The notes under the pieces: generated by a model
Seen by the model: the letters and a program-made list of their open reading frames with translations, nothing else
Databases searched by the model: none
Told to the model about the DNA's origin: nothing
Program-made: the position numbers and the translations under genes
Origin: RHKX01 sp963823565
GTDB taxonomy: Bacteria > Actinomycetota > Thermoleophilia > Solirubrobacterales > 70-9
Assembly (NCBI GenBank): GCA_963823565.1
Contig: CAWGLR010000003.1
Coordinates: 1,302,001-1,366,000 of the forward strand
DNA: 64,000 nt
Reading direction: 5' to 3'
Shown here: in pieces, positions 7,665 to 17,634 of the stretch
Numbering within the stretch: the stretch's first letter is position 1
Layout of the letters: every line of letters starts with the position of its first letter

Positions 7665-8378
7665 GTGCCGAGGCTGAAGCCCTACCGCCATCCGCGGGAC
7701 ATCCCGGTCGCCCTGCGCCTCACCGCCGAGCGCCACAGCTTCGGTCCGGTGCTCGCGGCGATCATCGCGGTGCTCGTCTTCCAGCTCTCCTCGCCCGACA
7801 CCGAGCTCTCGCGGACGATCACCGTCTTCCTCCAGAGCACCGTCGTCCTGCTCGCGCTTCGCGCCGCCGGCGCCCACCCCAAGCTCTTCAGGATTGGTGC
7901 GTGGGTCGTCGGCCTTCTGCTCGCGGTCGCGATCGTCTCCGAGCCCTTCGCCAACTTCGGCCCCGGGGTCGTCCGGATCATCTCGGTGGCGCTGATCCTG
8001 ATCACCCCGCTGGCGGTGGTGGGCGGAGTCGTCCGCGAGCTCGAGGAGGACAAGCGCGTCACCGTCCAGACCGTCCTCTGCGGCCTCTGCCTCTACCTCC
8101 TGCTCGGGCTGGCCTTCTCGTTCGTCTACGCCGCGATGGACGAGCTCTCGAGCCAGTCGTTCTTCGTCCAGAAGGTGAACGGGACGCCGAACGACTTCCT
8201 CTACTTCAGCATGGTCACGCTGACCACCACGGGATACGGTGACTTCACCGCGCAGACCGAGCTCGGCCGCACGCTCGCCGTCACCGAGGCGCTGATGGGT
8301 CAGATCTACCTCGTGACCGTCCTCGCCGTGATCGTCTCGAACGTCCGCCGCCGGACGTTCTCGGACGGGCGGACGTAG
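7665..8378 (+). CDS. Two-pore-helix potassium channel protein (237 aa)
   Basis: An Ion_trans_2-type channel. The selectivity filter is at residues 187-193 (TTTGYGD), framed by helices at about 137-157 and 205-227. Additional hydrophobic segments at about 28-42, 52-68, 76-95 and 103-122 give six membrane spans. There is no cytosolic RCK domain and no Arg-rich voltage sensor, so it is probably a simple K+ leak or stress channel. The start is a GTG at 7665; the sequence just upstream has no clear Shine-Dalgarno. Confidence 0.86.
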   Translation: MPRLKPYRHPRDIPVALRLTAERHSFGPVLAAIIAVLVFQLSSPDTELSRTITVFLQSTVVLLALRAAGAHPKLFRIGAWVVGLLLAVAIVSEPFANFGPGVVRIISVALILITPLAVVGGVVRELEEDKRVTVQTVLCGLCLYLLLGLAFSFVYAAMDELSSQSFFVQKVNGTPNDFLYFSMVTLTTTGYGDFTAQTELGRTLAVTEALMGQIYLVTVLAVIVSNVRRRTFSDGRT

Positions 8379-8412
8379 CGCGGCTTCCGGTTCTGCGAAG
8401 ATCGGGTCCGGC

Positions 8413-10677
8413 ATGAGCACGGTGAGCGAGACAGCGTCCGCGACCCGGACGCACTTCGGCACCTGCCCCCTCTGCGAGGCGACCTGCGGCCTCGCGATCG
8501 AGCACGACGGCGAACGCATCCTCAAGGTGCGCGGCGATGACGCTGACCCCTTCAGCCGGGGGTTCATCTGCCCGAAGGGGGCGAGCATCGGCGAGCTCCA
8601 CTCCGATCCCGATCGCCTGACGACACCGCTGGTCCGGCGGCACGGCGAGCTCACCGAGGCGAGCTGGGAGGAGGCGTTCGCCTTCGTCGACGAGCGCCTC
8701 GGGCCGATCTTCGCCGACGGCGAGCGCGACGCGGCCGCCGTCTACCTCGGGAACCCCAACGCCCACACGCTCGACGGGCTTATCCACCTCCGCGCCTTCA
8801 TCAAGGCGCTCGGCACGCGCAACATCTTCAGCGCCACCAGCGTCGATCAGCTCCCCAAGCAGATCTCCTCCGCGCTCATGTTCGGCGCCGGGCTCTCGAT
8901 CGCGATCCCCGACATCGACCGCACCGACCACATGCTGATCCTCGGCGCCAACCCGCTCGCGTCGAACGGCTCGCTGATGACCGCCCCCGACTTCCGCGGC
9001 CGGCTGCGCGCGGTCCAGGAGCGCGGCGGCAAGGTCGTGGTCGTCGACCCGCGCCGCAGCCGCACCGCCGAGGTCGCCGACGAGCACCACTTCATCCGCC
9101 CGGGCCGCGACGCCCACCTGCTGGCCGGAATCGCGCACGTGCTCCTCGCCGAGGACCTCGCCTATCCCGGGCCGCTGGCCGAGCACGTCGCCGGGATGGA
9201 CGAGCTGCGCGCGGCGCTGGCGCCCTTCACCCCCGAGGCGGCCGCGGCCGCCTGCGGCATCGGCGCCGGCGCGATCGGGCGCATGGCCCGCGAGATCGCC
9301 GACGCGGACCGCGCCGTCGTCTACGCGCGGATCGGGACGACGGTCCAGGAGTTCGGCACGCTCGCGAGCTGGCTCGTCGACGTGATCAACGCGATCACCG
9401 GCAACCTCGACCGCGAGGGCGGGGCGATGTTCCCGCTCGCCGCAGCGGCTCAGAGCAACTCCTCCGGCGAGCCCGGCCGCGGGCGCGAGTTCAGGTTCGG
9501 CCGCTGGTGCTCCCGGGTGCGCGGCCTGCCGGAGGCGTTCGGCGAGCTGCCCGTCGCCGCGCTCGCCGACGAGATCGAGACCGAGGGCCCGGGCCGCGTC
9601 CGGGCGATGTTCACGATCGCCGGCAACCCGCTCGTCTCGACCCCGAACGCGGGCCGCCTGCGGGCGGCCTTCGAGTCGCTCGAGCTGATGGTCAGCGTCG
9701 ACGCCTACGTCAACGAGACGACGGCGCTGGCCGACGTCGTCCTGCCGGCCCCCTCCCCGCTGGCCCGTCCCCACTACGACCTCGCCTTCTACCAGCTGTC
9801 GGTCCGCAACATCGCCAACTTCACGGCGCCGATGACGACGTCGGAGGTCGAGCCGGAGTGGCGCACCTTCCTGCGCCTCGGGGCGATCGCAGCCGGCCAG
9901 GGGCCCGACGCCGACGTCGAGGCGTTCGACCACCTGGTCGCCTTCGAGGCGGCGCGGCGCGAGACGACAACGCCCGGATCCCCCGCCGAGGGGATGGACC
10001 CCGCCGAGGTCGTCTCCCTCCTCGGCGAGCGGCGCGGGCCCGAGCGCGTGCTCGACCTGATGCTCCGCTGCGGCCCCTACGGAGCCGGGATCGGCGATCG
10101 GCCCGGCCGCGGCGAGCCGGGCCTCTCGCTCGACTTGCTCGAGCGAGAGCCCCACGGCGTCGACCTCGGGCCGCTCCGCCCGCGGATCCCCGAGATGCTG
10201 CGAACCGCCAGCGGCAAGGTGGAGCTCGCCCCGGAGCAGATCCTGGCCGACCTGCCGCGCCTCGAATCCGCGATGGCCGCCAACGGTGACGGCCTGGTCC
10301 TGATCGGCCGCCGCCACCTGCGCTCCAACAACTCCTGGATGCACAACCTCCCCCACCTCGTCCGCGGCAAGGATCGCTGCACCATGCACGTCAGCCCAGC
10401 CGACGCCGAGCGCCTCGGACTGGCCGACGGAGGACTCGCCTCGGTCTCCTCCCGCGCCGGCTCGGTCCAGGTCCCGGTCGAGGTCACCGACGCGATCATG
10501 GACGGGGTCGTCTCGATCCCCCACGGCTGGGGCCACGACGCCGAGGGCGCCCGCCTCGGGGTCGCCGCCGAGCACGCGGGCGTCAACTCGAACCTGCTCT
10601 CCGACGAGACGCTCCTCGACGAGCTCTCGGGCAACGCGGTTCTCAACGGCGTCCCGGTCGAGGTGGCTCCGGCGTAG
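8413..10677 (+). CDS. Molybdopterin-dependent oxidoreductase, formate dehydrogenase/nitrate reductase family (754 aa)
   Basis: A catalytic subunit of the DMSO-reductase superfamily. The N-terminus carries a [4Fe-4S] site: Cys18, Cys21, Cys25 and Cys53 (Cys-Pro-Leu-Cys-Glu-Ala-Thr-Cys, later Ile-Cys-Pro-Lys-Gly). The long molybdopterin-binding middle has Gly-Ala-Asn-Pro-Leu-Ala-Ser-Asn near 178; the C-terminal molydop-binding barrel includes Arg-Ser-Asn-Asn-Ser-Trp-Met-His. No Tat signal is present, so the enzyme is cytoplasmic. No partner subunit or cofactor gene is adjacent. The Mo-coordinating residue cannot be assigned with confidence, so I do not name the substrate. Confidence 0.86.
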   Translation: MSTVSETASATRTHFGTCPLCEATCGLAIEHDGERILKVRGDDADPFSRGFICPKGASIGELHSDPDRLTTPLVRRHGELTEASWEEAFAFVDERLGPIFADGERDAAAVYLGNPNAHTLDGLIHLRAFIKALGTRNIFSATSVDQLPKQISSALMFGAGLSIAIPDIDRTDHMLILGANPLASNGSLMTAPDFRGRLRAVQERGGKVVVVDPRRSRTAEVADEHHFIRPGRDAHLLAGIAHVLLAEDLAYPGPLAEHVAGMDELRAALAPFTPEAAAAACGIGAGAIGRMAREIADADRAVVYARIGTTVQEFGTLASWLVDVINAITGNLDREGGAMFPLAAAAQSNSSGEPGRGREFRFGRWCSRVRGLPEAFGELPVAALADEIETEGPGRVRAMFTIAGNPLVSTPNAGRLRAAFESLELMVSVDAYVNETTALADVVLPAPSPLARPHYDLAFYQLSVRNIANFTAPMTTSEVEPEWRTFLRLGAIAAGQGPDADVEAFDHLVAFEAARRETTTPGSPAEGMDPAEVVSLLGERRGPERVLDLMLRCGPYGAGIGDRPGRGEPGLSLDLLEREPHGVDLGPLRPRIPEMLRTASGKVELAPEQILADLPRLESAMAANGDGLVLIGRRHLRSNNSWMHNLPHLVRGKDRCTMHVSPADAERLGLADGGLASVSSRAGSVQVPVEVTDAIMDGVVSIPHGWGHDAEGARLGVAAEHAGVNSNLLSDETLLDELSGNAVLNGVPVEVAPA

Positions 10678-10744
10678 GCCGCTGCAGGGCGGGGTGTTGG
10701 CAATGAGGGGGCGGGATTGGGTCCCCCGGCTGCCGTCCCCGGGA

Positions 10745-10795
10745 GGGGGTCTGTCCGATTGAACGCGCTATTCGCGCTCAACCGAGCAGACCCCC
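10745..10795. terminator. Bidirectional terminator-like hairpin with CTATT loop
   Basis: It lies between two convergent genes. The outer arms GGGGGTCTG and CAGACCCCC pair perfectly (9 bp). An internal mismatch of about 5 nt on each side follows, then the inner arms TTGAACGCG and CGCGCTCAA (8 of 9 pairs) close a CTATT loop. There is no U-run, as often in very GC-rich genomes. The same loop and a TTGA...TCAA core recur in the hairpin at 44416-44462. The rest of 10678-10873 shows no gene. Confidence 0.75.
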
Positions 10796-10873
10796 CAGCT
10801 CCAGCCCGGCGGAGACCCCCGGCGACAGGACCCGCCGCGAAGGAGGCCTCGCAGAGAACGCCCCTGGCGACCG

Positions 10874-12334
10874 CTACTTGACCGAGTACTTGAACTTCGA
10901 GTTGTCGCTCGGGTAGATCCGCTTCCGCTTCCCGAACCGCTTGCTGAAGCCGTCGGTGTTGACGACGACGGCGGTGATGCGGTCGAATGCCGAGGGATTG
11001 GCGAGGGTGACCTTGCCTCTGCCGCCCTTCTGCAGGTGCGCCGTCGCGACCGTGACGGCGCCGGCGTCCTCGGGGCCGGTGCGGCCGACGAGGCTGATCG
11101 AGGAGGAGACCTTCTTCGGGCCCCTGACGGTCAGGGTGATCGGGCCGGTGCCGCGATCGTTGACGCCGGCGAGGATGTAGGAGGTGTTGTCGAGGACGGC
11201 CTTCTTCGTCTTCGCGCCGGCGGTGCCGTCGCGGCGGACGTCGGGGTAGAACTGCGAGTCTGGGAAGACCGGGCTCGAGCGCCACTCCGCGGTGTCCGCG
11301 GCGAAGTCGCCGAAGTCGCTCGAGAAGGAGGGGCCGCCGTGGCCCTTGATCGCCTTCGTGTAGGCGGCGGTCGCCAGGTGCGGCGGCTTCACGCCCTTCA
11401 GCGACGCCTGCCAGGTGTCGCGGACGACCGCCGGGCCGTAGCGGGCCGACAGCCAGTGGTTCCAGACCGCCTCGGCGTAGATCTTGATCTTGTTGCCGGT
11501 CATCGGCGTGTCGGCGCCCGTGGCGAAGGCCGGCAGGTAGTTGAGGTAGTCGTTGATGTCCGGGAAGACGTACTCCTCCGACCAGGTGGCCGTGGACTCG
11601 AACAGCCAGCCGTCCTGGAAGACGTCGTAGGCGAACTGGAGGATGTGGTTGTACTCGTGGGCCGCGGTCACCTGCAGGGACTGCAGCGGCGGGCTCGGGA
11701 AGCCCTCGTAGTTGTTGTCGAGGACGAGGTAGGCGTGGCGGCGGCCGCCGGACTGGCCGGGGTCGGGCGCCGCGTACCCATAGAGTTGCCGGCCGAGGTT
11801 GGTGACGTAGACGTCGACCTGACCTTGGCCGCCGTCGCCGCCGCGCTCGCCGCGCTTGCCGTCGCTCTTGGCGATCCGCCAGCCGAGGGTCCCGTTCTCG
11901 ACCGTGTAGGACGAGTTGACGGCGGCGAGCACCTGGTTCAGGAAGGCCGCAGAGGCGGGAGCGTTCTTGGACTCGTTGGTCCAGTGGACGCAGAAGTTGG
12001 TGTTGCACGTCGGCGAGGCAGGAGCCTCCTTGCCGAAGTACTCGCGGCCGCCCTTGTCTGTCGGCCGCTGGAGCAGGCTGCGGCCGAGGCGGCGCTCATC
12101 CCCGCGCAGCGCCGGCAGGGCGACCGCGAGGTCGCGCAGCGCCGGGGTCACGTCGCGGGTCGGCCCGCCGCCGGCTGCGAGCGGTTCGGCAAACGCCTGC
12201 TGGGCGGCACGCAGGGTGTCCACGGCGTCGGCGTGAGAGATCCCGGGGCCCGGCGCCGCCGCGGCGCCACCCGCCGGCACCAGCACGGCCGCGAGCAGGA
12301 AGGCGGGGATCAGGCGTCGTGCCGTGCGGTTCAA
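10874..12334 (-). CDS. Secreted putative zinc metalloprotease, MXAN_6640-like (486 aa)
   Basis: The TTG at 12334 is preceded by AGAGGA at good spacing and gives a signal peptide (Arg-rich start, hydrophobic 9-27). The long open frame upstream of this TTG is an Arg-rich shadow of other genes. The zinc motif HExxH is at 226-230 (HEYNH), followed by Trp-Leu-Phe-Glu-Ser-Thr-Ala-Thr-Trp (244-251), where Glu246 is a candidate third ligand. This His-Glu-x-x-His...Glu-x-Thr-Ala-Thr-Trp pattern fits the MXAN_6640-type putative metalloproteases. The C-terminal part (about 370-486) is beta-rich. A Cys pair (110, 115) lies before the catalytic domain. Substrate unknown. Confidence 0.8.
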   Translation of the reverse strand: MNRTARRLIPAFLLAAVLVPAGGAAAAPGPGISHADAVDTLRAAQQAFAEPLAAGGGPTRDVTPALRDLAVALPALRGDERRLGRSLLQRPTDKGGREYFGKEAPASPTCNTNFCVHWTNESKNAPASAAFLNQVLAAVNSSYTVENGTLGWRIAKSDGKRGERGGDGGQGQVDVYVTNLGRQLYGYAAPDPGQSGGRRHAYLVLDNNYEGFPSPPLQSLQVTAAHEYNHILQFAYDVFQDGWLFESTATWSEEYVFPDINDYLNYLPAFATGADTPMTGNKIKIYAEAVWNHWLSARYGPAVVRDTWQASLKGVKPPHLATAAYTKAIKGHGGPSFSSDFGDFAADTAEWRSSPVFPDSQFYPDVRRDGTAGAKTKKAVLDNTSYILAGVNDRGTGPITLTVRGPKKVSSSISLVGRTGPEDAGAVTVATAHLQKGGRGKVTLANPSAFDRITAVVVNTDGFSKRFGKRKRIYPSDNSKFKYSVK

Positions 12335-12453
12335 GCTGTTCCTCTCTGGGGGCCGGTGGGGGCGGGTGAATGTAGCAGCGGCCCAGGCTGCCTCCGGCAG
12401 GCTCTTGAGGCGCCCGGCGGAACCCGAAACACCTGCTGGGGCGGGAGTTGCGC

Positions 12454-12864
12454 TCAGCGCGCGGCCCCGGGCATCGGCCGCACAGCGATCAGCATCCTCG
12501 TCAGCGCGCAGAGCCGCCCCTCCGAGTCGCTGATCTCGACGTCCCAGACCCAGCTCGTGCGGCCGCGATGACGGGCGGTGGCGACGGCCTCGACCTCGCC
12601 CTCGGTGACCGGCCGGAGGAACGTCGTCTCGTTGGCATGCCCCATCGCGATGCTCTCGGGACCGACCGCCATGTAGGTCGCCCGCGAGCAGACCGACTCG
12701 GCCAGAGCGGCGAACGCGCCGCCGTGGACGATCCCGAACGGCTGCTTGATCGCGTCGCTCACCGGCATTCGCCCGCGAGCCGTCGTCTCGCCGTCGTAGT
12801 CGAACCCGCCGATGCCGAGGGTCTCCTCGAGATGGGTCTCGGGCTCTGGGGGCCGGGCGCTCAT
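12454..12864 (-). CDS. PaaI-type hotdog thioesterase (136 aa)
   Basis: A single hotdog fold that hydrolyses acyl- or aryl-CoA thioesters. The motif Gly-Ile-Val-His-Gly-Gly-Ala-Phe-Ala-Ala-Leu-Ala-Glu (about 44-56) holds the catalytic HGG and the following helix Glu. The strand Arg-Gly-Arg-Thr-Ser-Trp-Val-Trp-Asp-Val-Glu-Ile near 99-110 is typical of the PaaI/YbgC group. No signal peptide is present. It stands alone on the minus strand, 65 bp from a divergent gene; context does not reveal the substrate. Confidence 0.88.
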   Translation of the reverse strand: MSARPPEPETHLEETLGIGGFDYDGETTARGRMPVSDAIKQPFGIVHGGAFAALAESVCSRATYMAVGPESIAMGHANETTFLRPVTEGEVEAVATARHRGRTSWVWDVEISDSEGRLCALTRMLIAVRPMPGAAR

Positions 12865-12929
12865 CGCGCGGAACCTTAACCCGCGGCGAACACAGCCCGC
12901 TTAGCTCGTTCCGTAGGCTTCCCGCCGCC

Positions 12930-13957
12930 ATGGCGTTGCGAGGAGACCAGCGGGCGCTGCTCCAGCTCATCTGCGAGCGGGGCCAGAGCTACGACGACAT
13001 CTCGGGCCTGCTCGGCGTCGGAGTCGAGGACGCCCGCCGCCAGGCGCGGGAGGCACTCGCCGAGATCGGCGGCGCCGATCCCGACGCCGACGTCGGCCTC
13101 ACCGACTACCTGCTCGGCCAGGCCGACCCGATCGGCCGCGCCGACGCCGTCCGCTACCTCCAGTCCCAGCCCGAGGCCCTCGCCCTCGCCCGCCGCATCG
13201 AGGACGGCCTGCTCGAGATCGCTCCCGGCGCCGACCTCCCCAAGCTTCCCGAGCCGCGCGGCAAGCGGGCCCGCGCCGCCACCCCGCCTCCGGGCGCGGG
13301 CGACGCCTCCCCCCCGCCCTCCCGGTCCGGCTCCGGCCCGCTCGCCTCGCGACAGGGTCGCGTGATCGCGGCGCTCGCGGCCGCAGGGGTCATCCTCGTC
13401 TTCGCGATCCTCGCGATCACCGGCACCTTCTCCGGCGATGACTCCGGCTCGCCCTCCACGTCGGCGAGCTCGGAGACGACGACGACGCCGGAGCAGGGCG
13501 ACAACATCACCACGGTGAAGCTGTCGCCGCAGGGCGGCAGCGGCGTCGGCGGCGAGGCCAGATTCGGGCTCGTGAACCAGTCCCAGCTCTACGTCGACCT
13601 CGACGTCCAGGGCCTCGACCCCTCCCCGGCGAAGGGGCAGATCTACCTCGCCTGGCTGATGGTCGGCGAGGCGGGCGGCTATCCGATCAACAACCCCGCC
13701 GAGAGCCCGATCGTCCCCGACGAGAACGGCAACTTCTCGGGCCGGATCGCCGTGCCGACGCCCGTCGCGGTCACGGTCGGCAACCAGGCCACGGCAGTGC
13801 GCATCTCATCGTCGCCGGTCAAGGACGTCGCCGCGGCGGCGAAGAAGGCCGCCAGCGCCGAGAACCAGACGCCGATCCTGGCGTTCGTCGGCGACGACCT
13901 CGCCTCCGGCGACATTCCGCTCGCGCGGGGCGGCAAGGACGGCGCCGCCTCGGGCGG

Positions 13958-13961
<4 letters not shown>
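12930..13961 (+). CDS. Membrane-anchored protein with N-terminal sigma-region-4-like HTH (343 aa)
   Basis: Residues about 5-45 resemble the helix-turn-helix of sigma70 region 4 (Gly-Gln-Ser-Tyr-Asp-Asp-Ile-Ser-Gly-Leu-Leu-Gly-Val). Residues about 55-95 are helical with a short Asp-Tyr-Leu-Leu-Gly motif. A Pro/Arg-rich linker leads to one transmembrane helix (about 148-168), a Ser/Thr-rich stalk and an extracytoplasmic beta-rich domain (about 195-330) resembling the C-terminal part of RskA-type anti-sigma factors. The layout suggests a one-chain membrane signal transducer or anti-sigma-like regulator; no sigma gene is adjacent. A TAGGCT hexamer 10 nt before the ATG may mean a leaderless transcript. 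Confidence 0.75.
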
Positions 13962-15594
<1,633 letters not shown>

Positions 15595-15598
<4 letters not shown>

Positions 15599-16068
15599 CG
15601 CGCCTCCTCCACCGGCCCGCAGAGCGCCTCCTCGATCCCCGCGAGGGCGCGGTTCAGCATGCGACCGGTGGCGCGCTTCATCATCAGGCCGCCGAGACGC
15701 GAGAGCCCGCGCAGCCGCCTCCTCCCCTCGACGGTGACCTCGGTCGACGCGCCCGCGGGCGTGAGGCGCAGCTCGAGCTCGGAATCACGGAGGAAGCCCT
15801 CGAACGGCGTTCCCTCCAGCTCCTGCTCCCAGATCAGCGACTCCCCCCGCCGCGCGGCCTTGCAGCGGAAGTCAGCCCGCACCGCGGTCCCCTTGCTCGT
15901 CTCGAAGACCTGGGTGAAGCGGCTGCGCCGCGACCCGGGCTCGCCGTGGACGTCCTCGACGCGCACGGTCTCCGGCCACCAGCGCGGCAGGTTGTGCGGG
16001 TCGGAGACCAGATCCCAGACCCGGGCCGGGGGCGCCGGGATCGAGCGGCTGCGCGCCACGGTCGGCAT
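15595..16068 (-). CDS. SRPBCC/polyketide cyclase-like protein (157 aa)
   Basis: A START-like helix-grip fold: Ser-Arg-Ser-Ile-Pro-Ala-Pro-Pro-Ala-Arg-Val-Trp-Asp-Leu-Val-Ser-Asp begins the first strand and helix, and Leu-Pro-Arg-Trp-Trp-Pro-Glu follows, as in PF10604-type proteins. The C-terminal long helix carries Gly-Leu-Met-Met-Lys-Arg-Ala. Such proteins bind lipids or aromatic ligands; no catalytic residues are evident. It is coupled to the FAD oxidase (GTGA overlap), so it may handle the same lipid or ligand. It starts 11 bp after the MerR gene's stop. Confidence 0.82.
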
Positions 16069-16079
16069 CGCCGCGGCGG

Positions 16080-16835
16080 TCAGCCGCGCAGCCGCCGCAG
16101 GTCCCGGACCAGCAGCAGGTGCTTGAGCTGCGTGCAGGTCGCGGCGAGGCCCTCGAGGCTCTCGAGCGCCTCCTGCCGCCGCGCCGGGCTGCGCGACCGC
16201 AGCGAGGGCCCCATGATCTGCTCGAGCAGCGAGGACTCGCGGTCGGCGGAGGTGCGGAAGACCCTGAGGTTGCGGCCATGGACGCCGAAACGGGCGAGCT
16301 CGGTGGCCGCGCGGACGATCTCGACGTCGGTCTCGTCGAAGCGGGTCTCCCCATCCGCCCGCTGCGGCTGGACGATGCCGAACTCCTCGAGCTCGCGGAT
16401 CAGCTCCGACGTGGCGCCGGTCTGCTCGATCAGCTCGTCGTAGCCGATCCAGCCCCCGGGCTCCTCGAGCGTCATCGCGCGCCGGCTCGAGGCCCCGCGC
16501 GCCTCGCGCTTGCCGCCGATCTTGCCGGCCGCGAGCTCCTGGCGGATGACCCGCAGCGGCAGGAACTCGTCCCGCTGCATGCGCAGGATCGCGCGCAGCT
16601 GTTCGACGTCGGCCTGGCTGTAGAGGCGGTAGCCGCCGCGGGTGCGCCGCGGCGAGAGCAGCTTCTGGTCCTCGAGGTAGCGGATCTTGGAGATCGAGAT
16701 GTCGTCGAACTCCTGGCTCAGCACCTTGCAGACGGCGCCGATCGTCAGCGCCTTGCGCGGCCTGGAGTCGCCGTTGCGCGAGCGCGGCGCCGGGGCGTCG
16801 GCGGGCCGGTCCCTCTCGATCTCGATGCTGCTCAT
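16080..16835 (-). CDS. MerR-family regulator, FtsR-like (251 aa)
   Basis: After a disordered 30-residue lead comes a winged helix typical of MerR proteins (Leu-Thr-Ile-Gly-Ala-Val-Cys-Lys-Val-Leu near 29-38; Ile-Ser-Lys-Ile-Arg-Tyr-Leu-Glu-Asp-Gln-Lys-Leu-Leu; Arg-Gly-Gly-Tyr-Arg-Leu-Tyr). The C-terminal part is a long helical region without metal-binding Cys, so it is not a metal sensor. Location next to a GarA-like FHA gene matches the mycobacterial and corynebacterial arrangement, in which the MerR protein FtsR activates ftsZ; that function is inferred. Its start overlaps the FHA gene's stop by 4 bp. Confidence 0.86.
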   Translation of the reverse strand: MSSIEIERDRPADAPAPRSRNGDSRPRKALTIGAVCKVLSQEFDDISISKIRYLEDQKLLSPRRTRGGYRLYSQADVEQLRAILRMQRDEFLPLRVIRQELAAGKIGGKREARGASSRRAMTLEEPGGWIGYDELIEQTGATSELIRELEEFGIVQPQRADGETRFDETDVEIVRAATELARFGVHGRNLRVFRTSADRESSLLEQIMGPSLRSRSPARRQEALESLEGLAATCTQLKHLLLVRDLRRLRG

Positions 16836-17302
16836 CGCTCGAGGTAGCTCAGCTTGAACTTGCCGATCTGGATCTCGTCGCCGTCCTTCAGCAGGTGCGA
16901 CTCGATCCTCCGGCGATTGACGTAGGTGCCATTCAGGGACCCGAGGTCGTCGATGTAGAGGCCGTCGCGGCGCCGGACGAGCAGCGCGTGGTTGCGCGAG
17001 ACGGTGACGTCGTCGAGGAACAGCGGCGCGTCGGGCGTGCGCCCGATCGCGATCCGGTCCTGGTCGATCGCGAAGCTCTCACCGGCGCGGCCGCCCCCGG
17101 AGCGGACGACGATCGCCGCCCCCTTCTCCTCGACCATCTCCTCGATGTCGACGGGCTGGAAGTCGCCGGTCTCGGCGATCTTGTAGGTCAGCGTCGAGGG
17201 CTCGTCGACGCCCTCGGGCCGTGCCAGGTAGGCGCCGCACTTCTGGCAGTAGTTCGCCCCCTCGGCGTTGACGAAGCCGCATTCGTGGCAGTGGACCGCC
17301 AT
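16832..17302 (-). CDS. FHA-domain protein with N-terminal zinc ribbon, GarA/OdhI-like (156 aa)
   Basis: Cys5, Cys8, Cys19 and Cys22 form a zinc ribbon at the N-terminus. An acidic linker (about 30-68) contains several Thr and Ser that could be phospho-sites. The FHA domain (about 80-155) has the phosphothreonine-binding Gly-Arg (Ile-Gly-Arg), Ser-Arg-Asn-His and Leu-Gly-Ser-Leu-Asn-Gly-Thr motifs. GarA/OdhI proteins inhibit 2-oxoglutarate dehydrogenase and act on glutamate metabolism under Ser/Thr kinase control; whether this one does is inference. It is second in the RsiG-like/FHA/MerR cluster. Confidence 0.88.
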   Translation of the reverse strand: MAVHCHECGFVNAEGANYCQKCGAYLARPEGVDEPSTLTYKIAETGDFQPVDIEEMVEEKGAAIVVRSGGGRAGESFAIDQDRIAIGRTPDAPLFLDDVTVSRNHALLVRRRDGLYIDDLGSLNGTYVNRRRIESHLLKDGDEIQIGKFKLSYLER

Positions 17303-17308
17303 CCAGGC

Positions 17309-17566
17309 CTAGACCGGGTTGTCTCCGCTGACGCGGCCGGCGAGGATGTCGGTCAGCTTCTCCACGTCCGCGCCGGAGATCAGCGCGTCGCCCGACTCGC
17401 GGCTGGTGCGCAGGCGGTTGACGAGCTCCGCGCGGAGGATGTCGATCTTCCCGTGCAGCATGCGCCGCTCGTAGGAGACCTTCTGCTCCTGGGCAGTCAG
17501 CTCGTCGATCGTCGCCCTGAGCTCCTCGTCGCTCATTGCTCCGATGTCTGGGAACGTCTCTTCCAT
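17309..17566 (-). CDS. RsiG-like anti-sigma factor, single c-di-GMP-binding motif (85 aa)
   Basis: A small all-helical protein, mostly one coiled-coil hairpin. Residues 27-42 read E27-x3-S31-x2-R34-x3-H38-x3-D42. This matches the c-di-GMP-binding motif of Streptomyces RsiG (E-x3-S-x2-R-x3-Q-x3-D) except for His at the Gln position. Streptomyces RsiG has two copies; one-copy homologues such as that of Rubrobacter dimerise, with c-di-GMP arming the complex against sigma WhiG. I infer the same role. The ATG at 17566 has a GAGAGGG at good spacing; a TTG directly before it is the alternative start. It is transcribed from the promoter at 17607-17634. No whiG gene is in the window. Confidence 0.8.
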   Translation of the reverse strand: MEETFPDIGAMSDEELRATIDELTAQEQKVSYERRMLHGKIDILRAELVNRLRTSRESGDALISGADVEKLTDILAGRVSGDNPV

Positions 17567-17606
17567 CAAGTCAGCCCTCTCCGTCGGTTGGACCCCGGGG
17601 CAGCCG

Positions 17607-17634
17607 ATTATATGGCGGCGGGTCGAAGGGTCAA
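17607..17634 (-). promoter_or_regulatory. sigma70-type promoter for the RsiG-like/FHA/MerR cluster
   Basis: Minus strand: TTGACC (17629-17634), 16-bp spacer, TATAAT (17607-17612). Among the promoter candidates I noted in this GC-rich window, this is the best match to the housekeeping consensus. Transcription would start near 17600, leaving a leader of about 30 nt. The -35 box lies at the very end of the upstream CDP-alcohol transferase gene. Confidence 0.75.

Noticed and set aside
8281..10575. 764-codon antisense frame over the molybdopterin oxidoreductase
   Set aside because: Its composition is Gly/Asp/Val/Ala-rich with no domains, while the plus strand has a full Fe-S and Mo-pterin enzyme.
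12360..12400. WhiG/FliA-like promoter for the metalloprotease (TCAAGAGC...GCC)
   Set aside because: Only the -35-like half fits; the -10 region reads GCCTGGGC and does not match GCCGATAA.
12335..12970. Upstream extension of the metalloprotease frame
   Set aside because: The extension is Arg-rich and overlaps the thioesterase; the TTG at 12334 with AGAGGA and a signal peptide is a better start.
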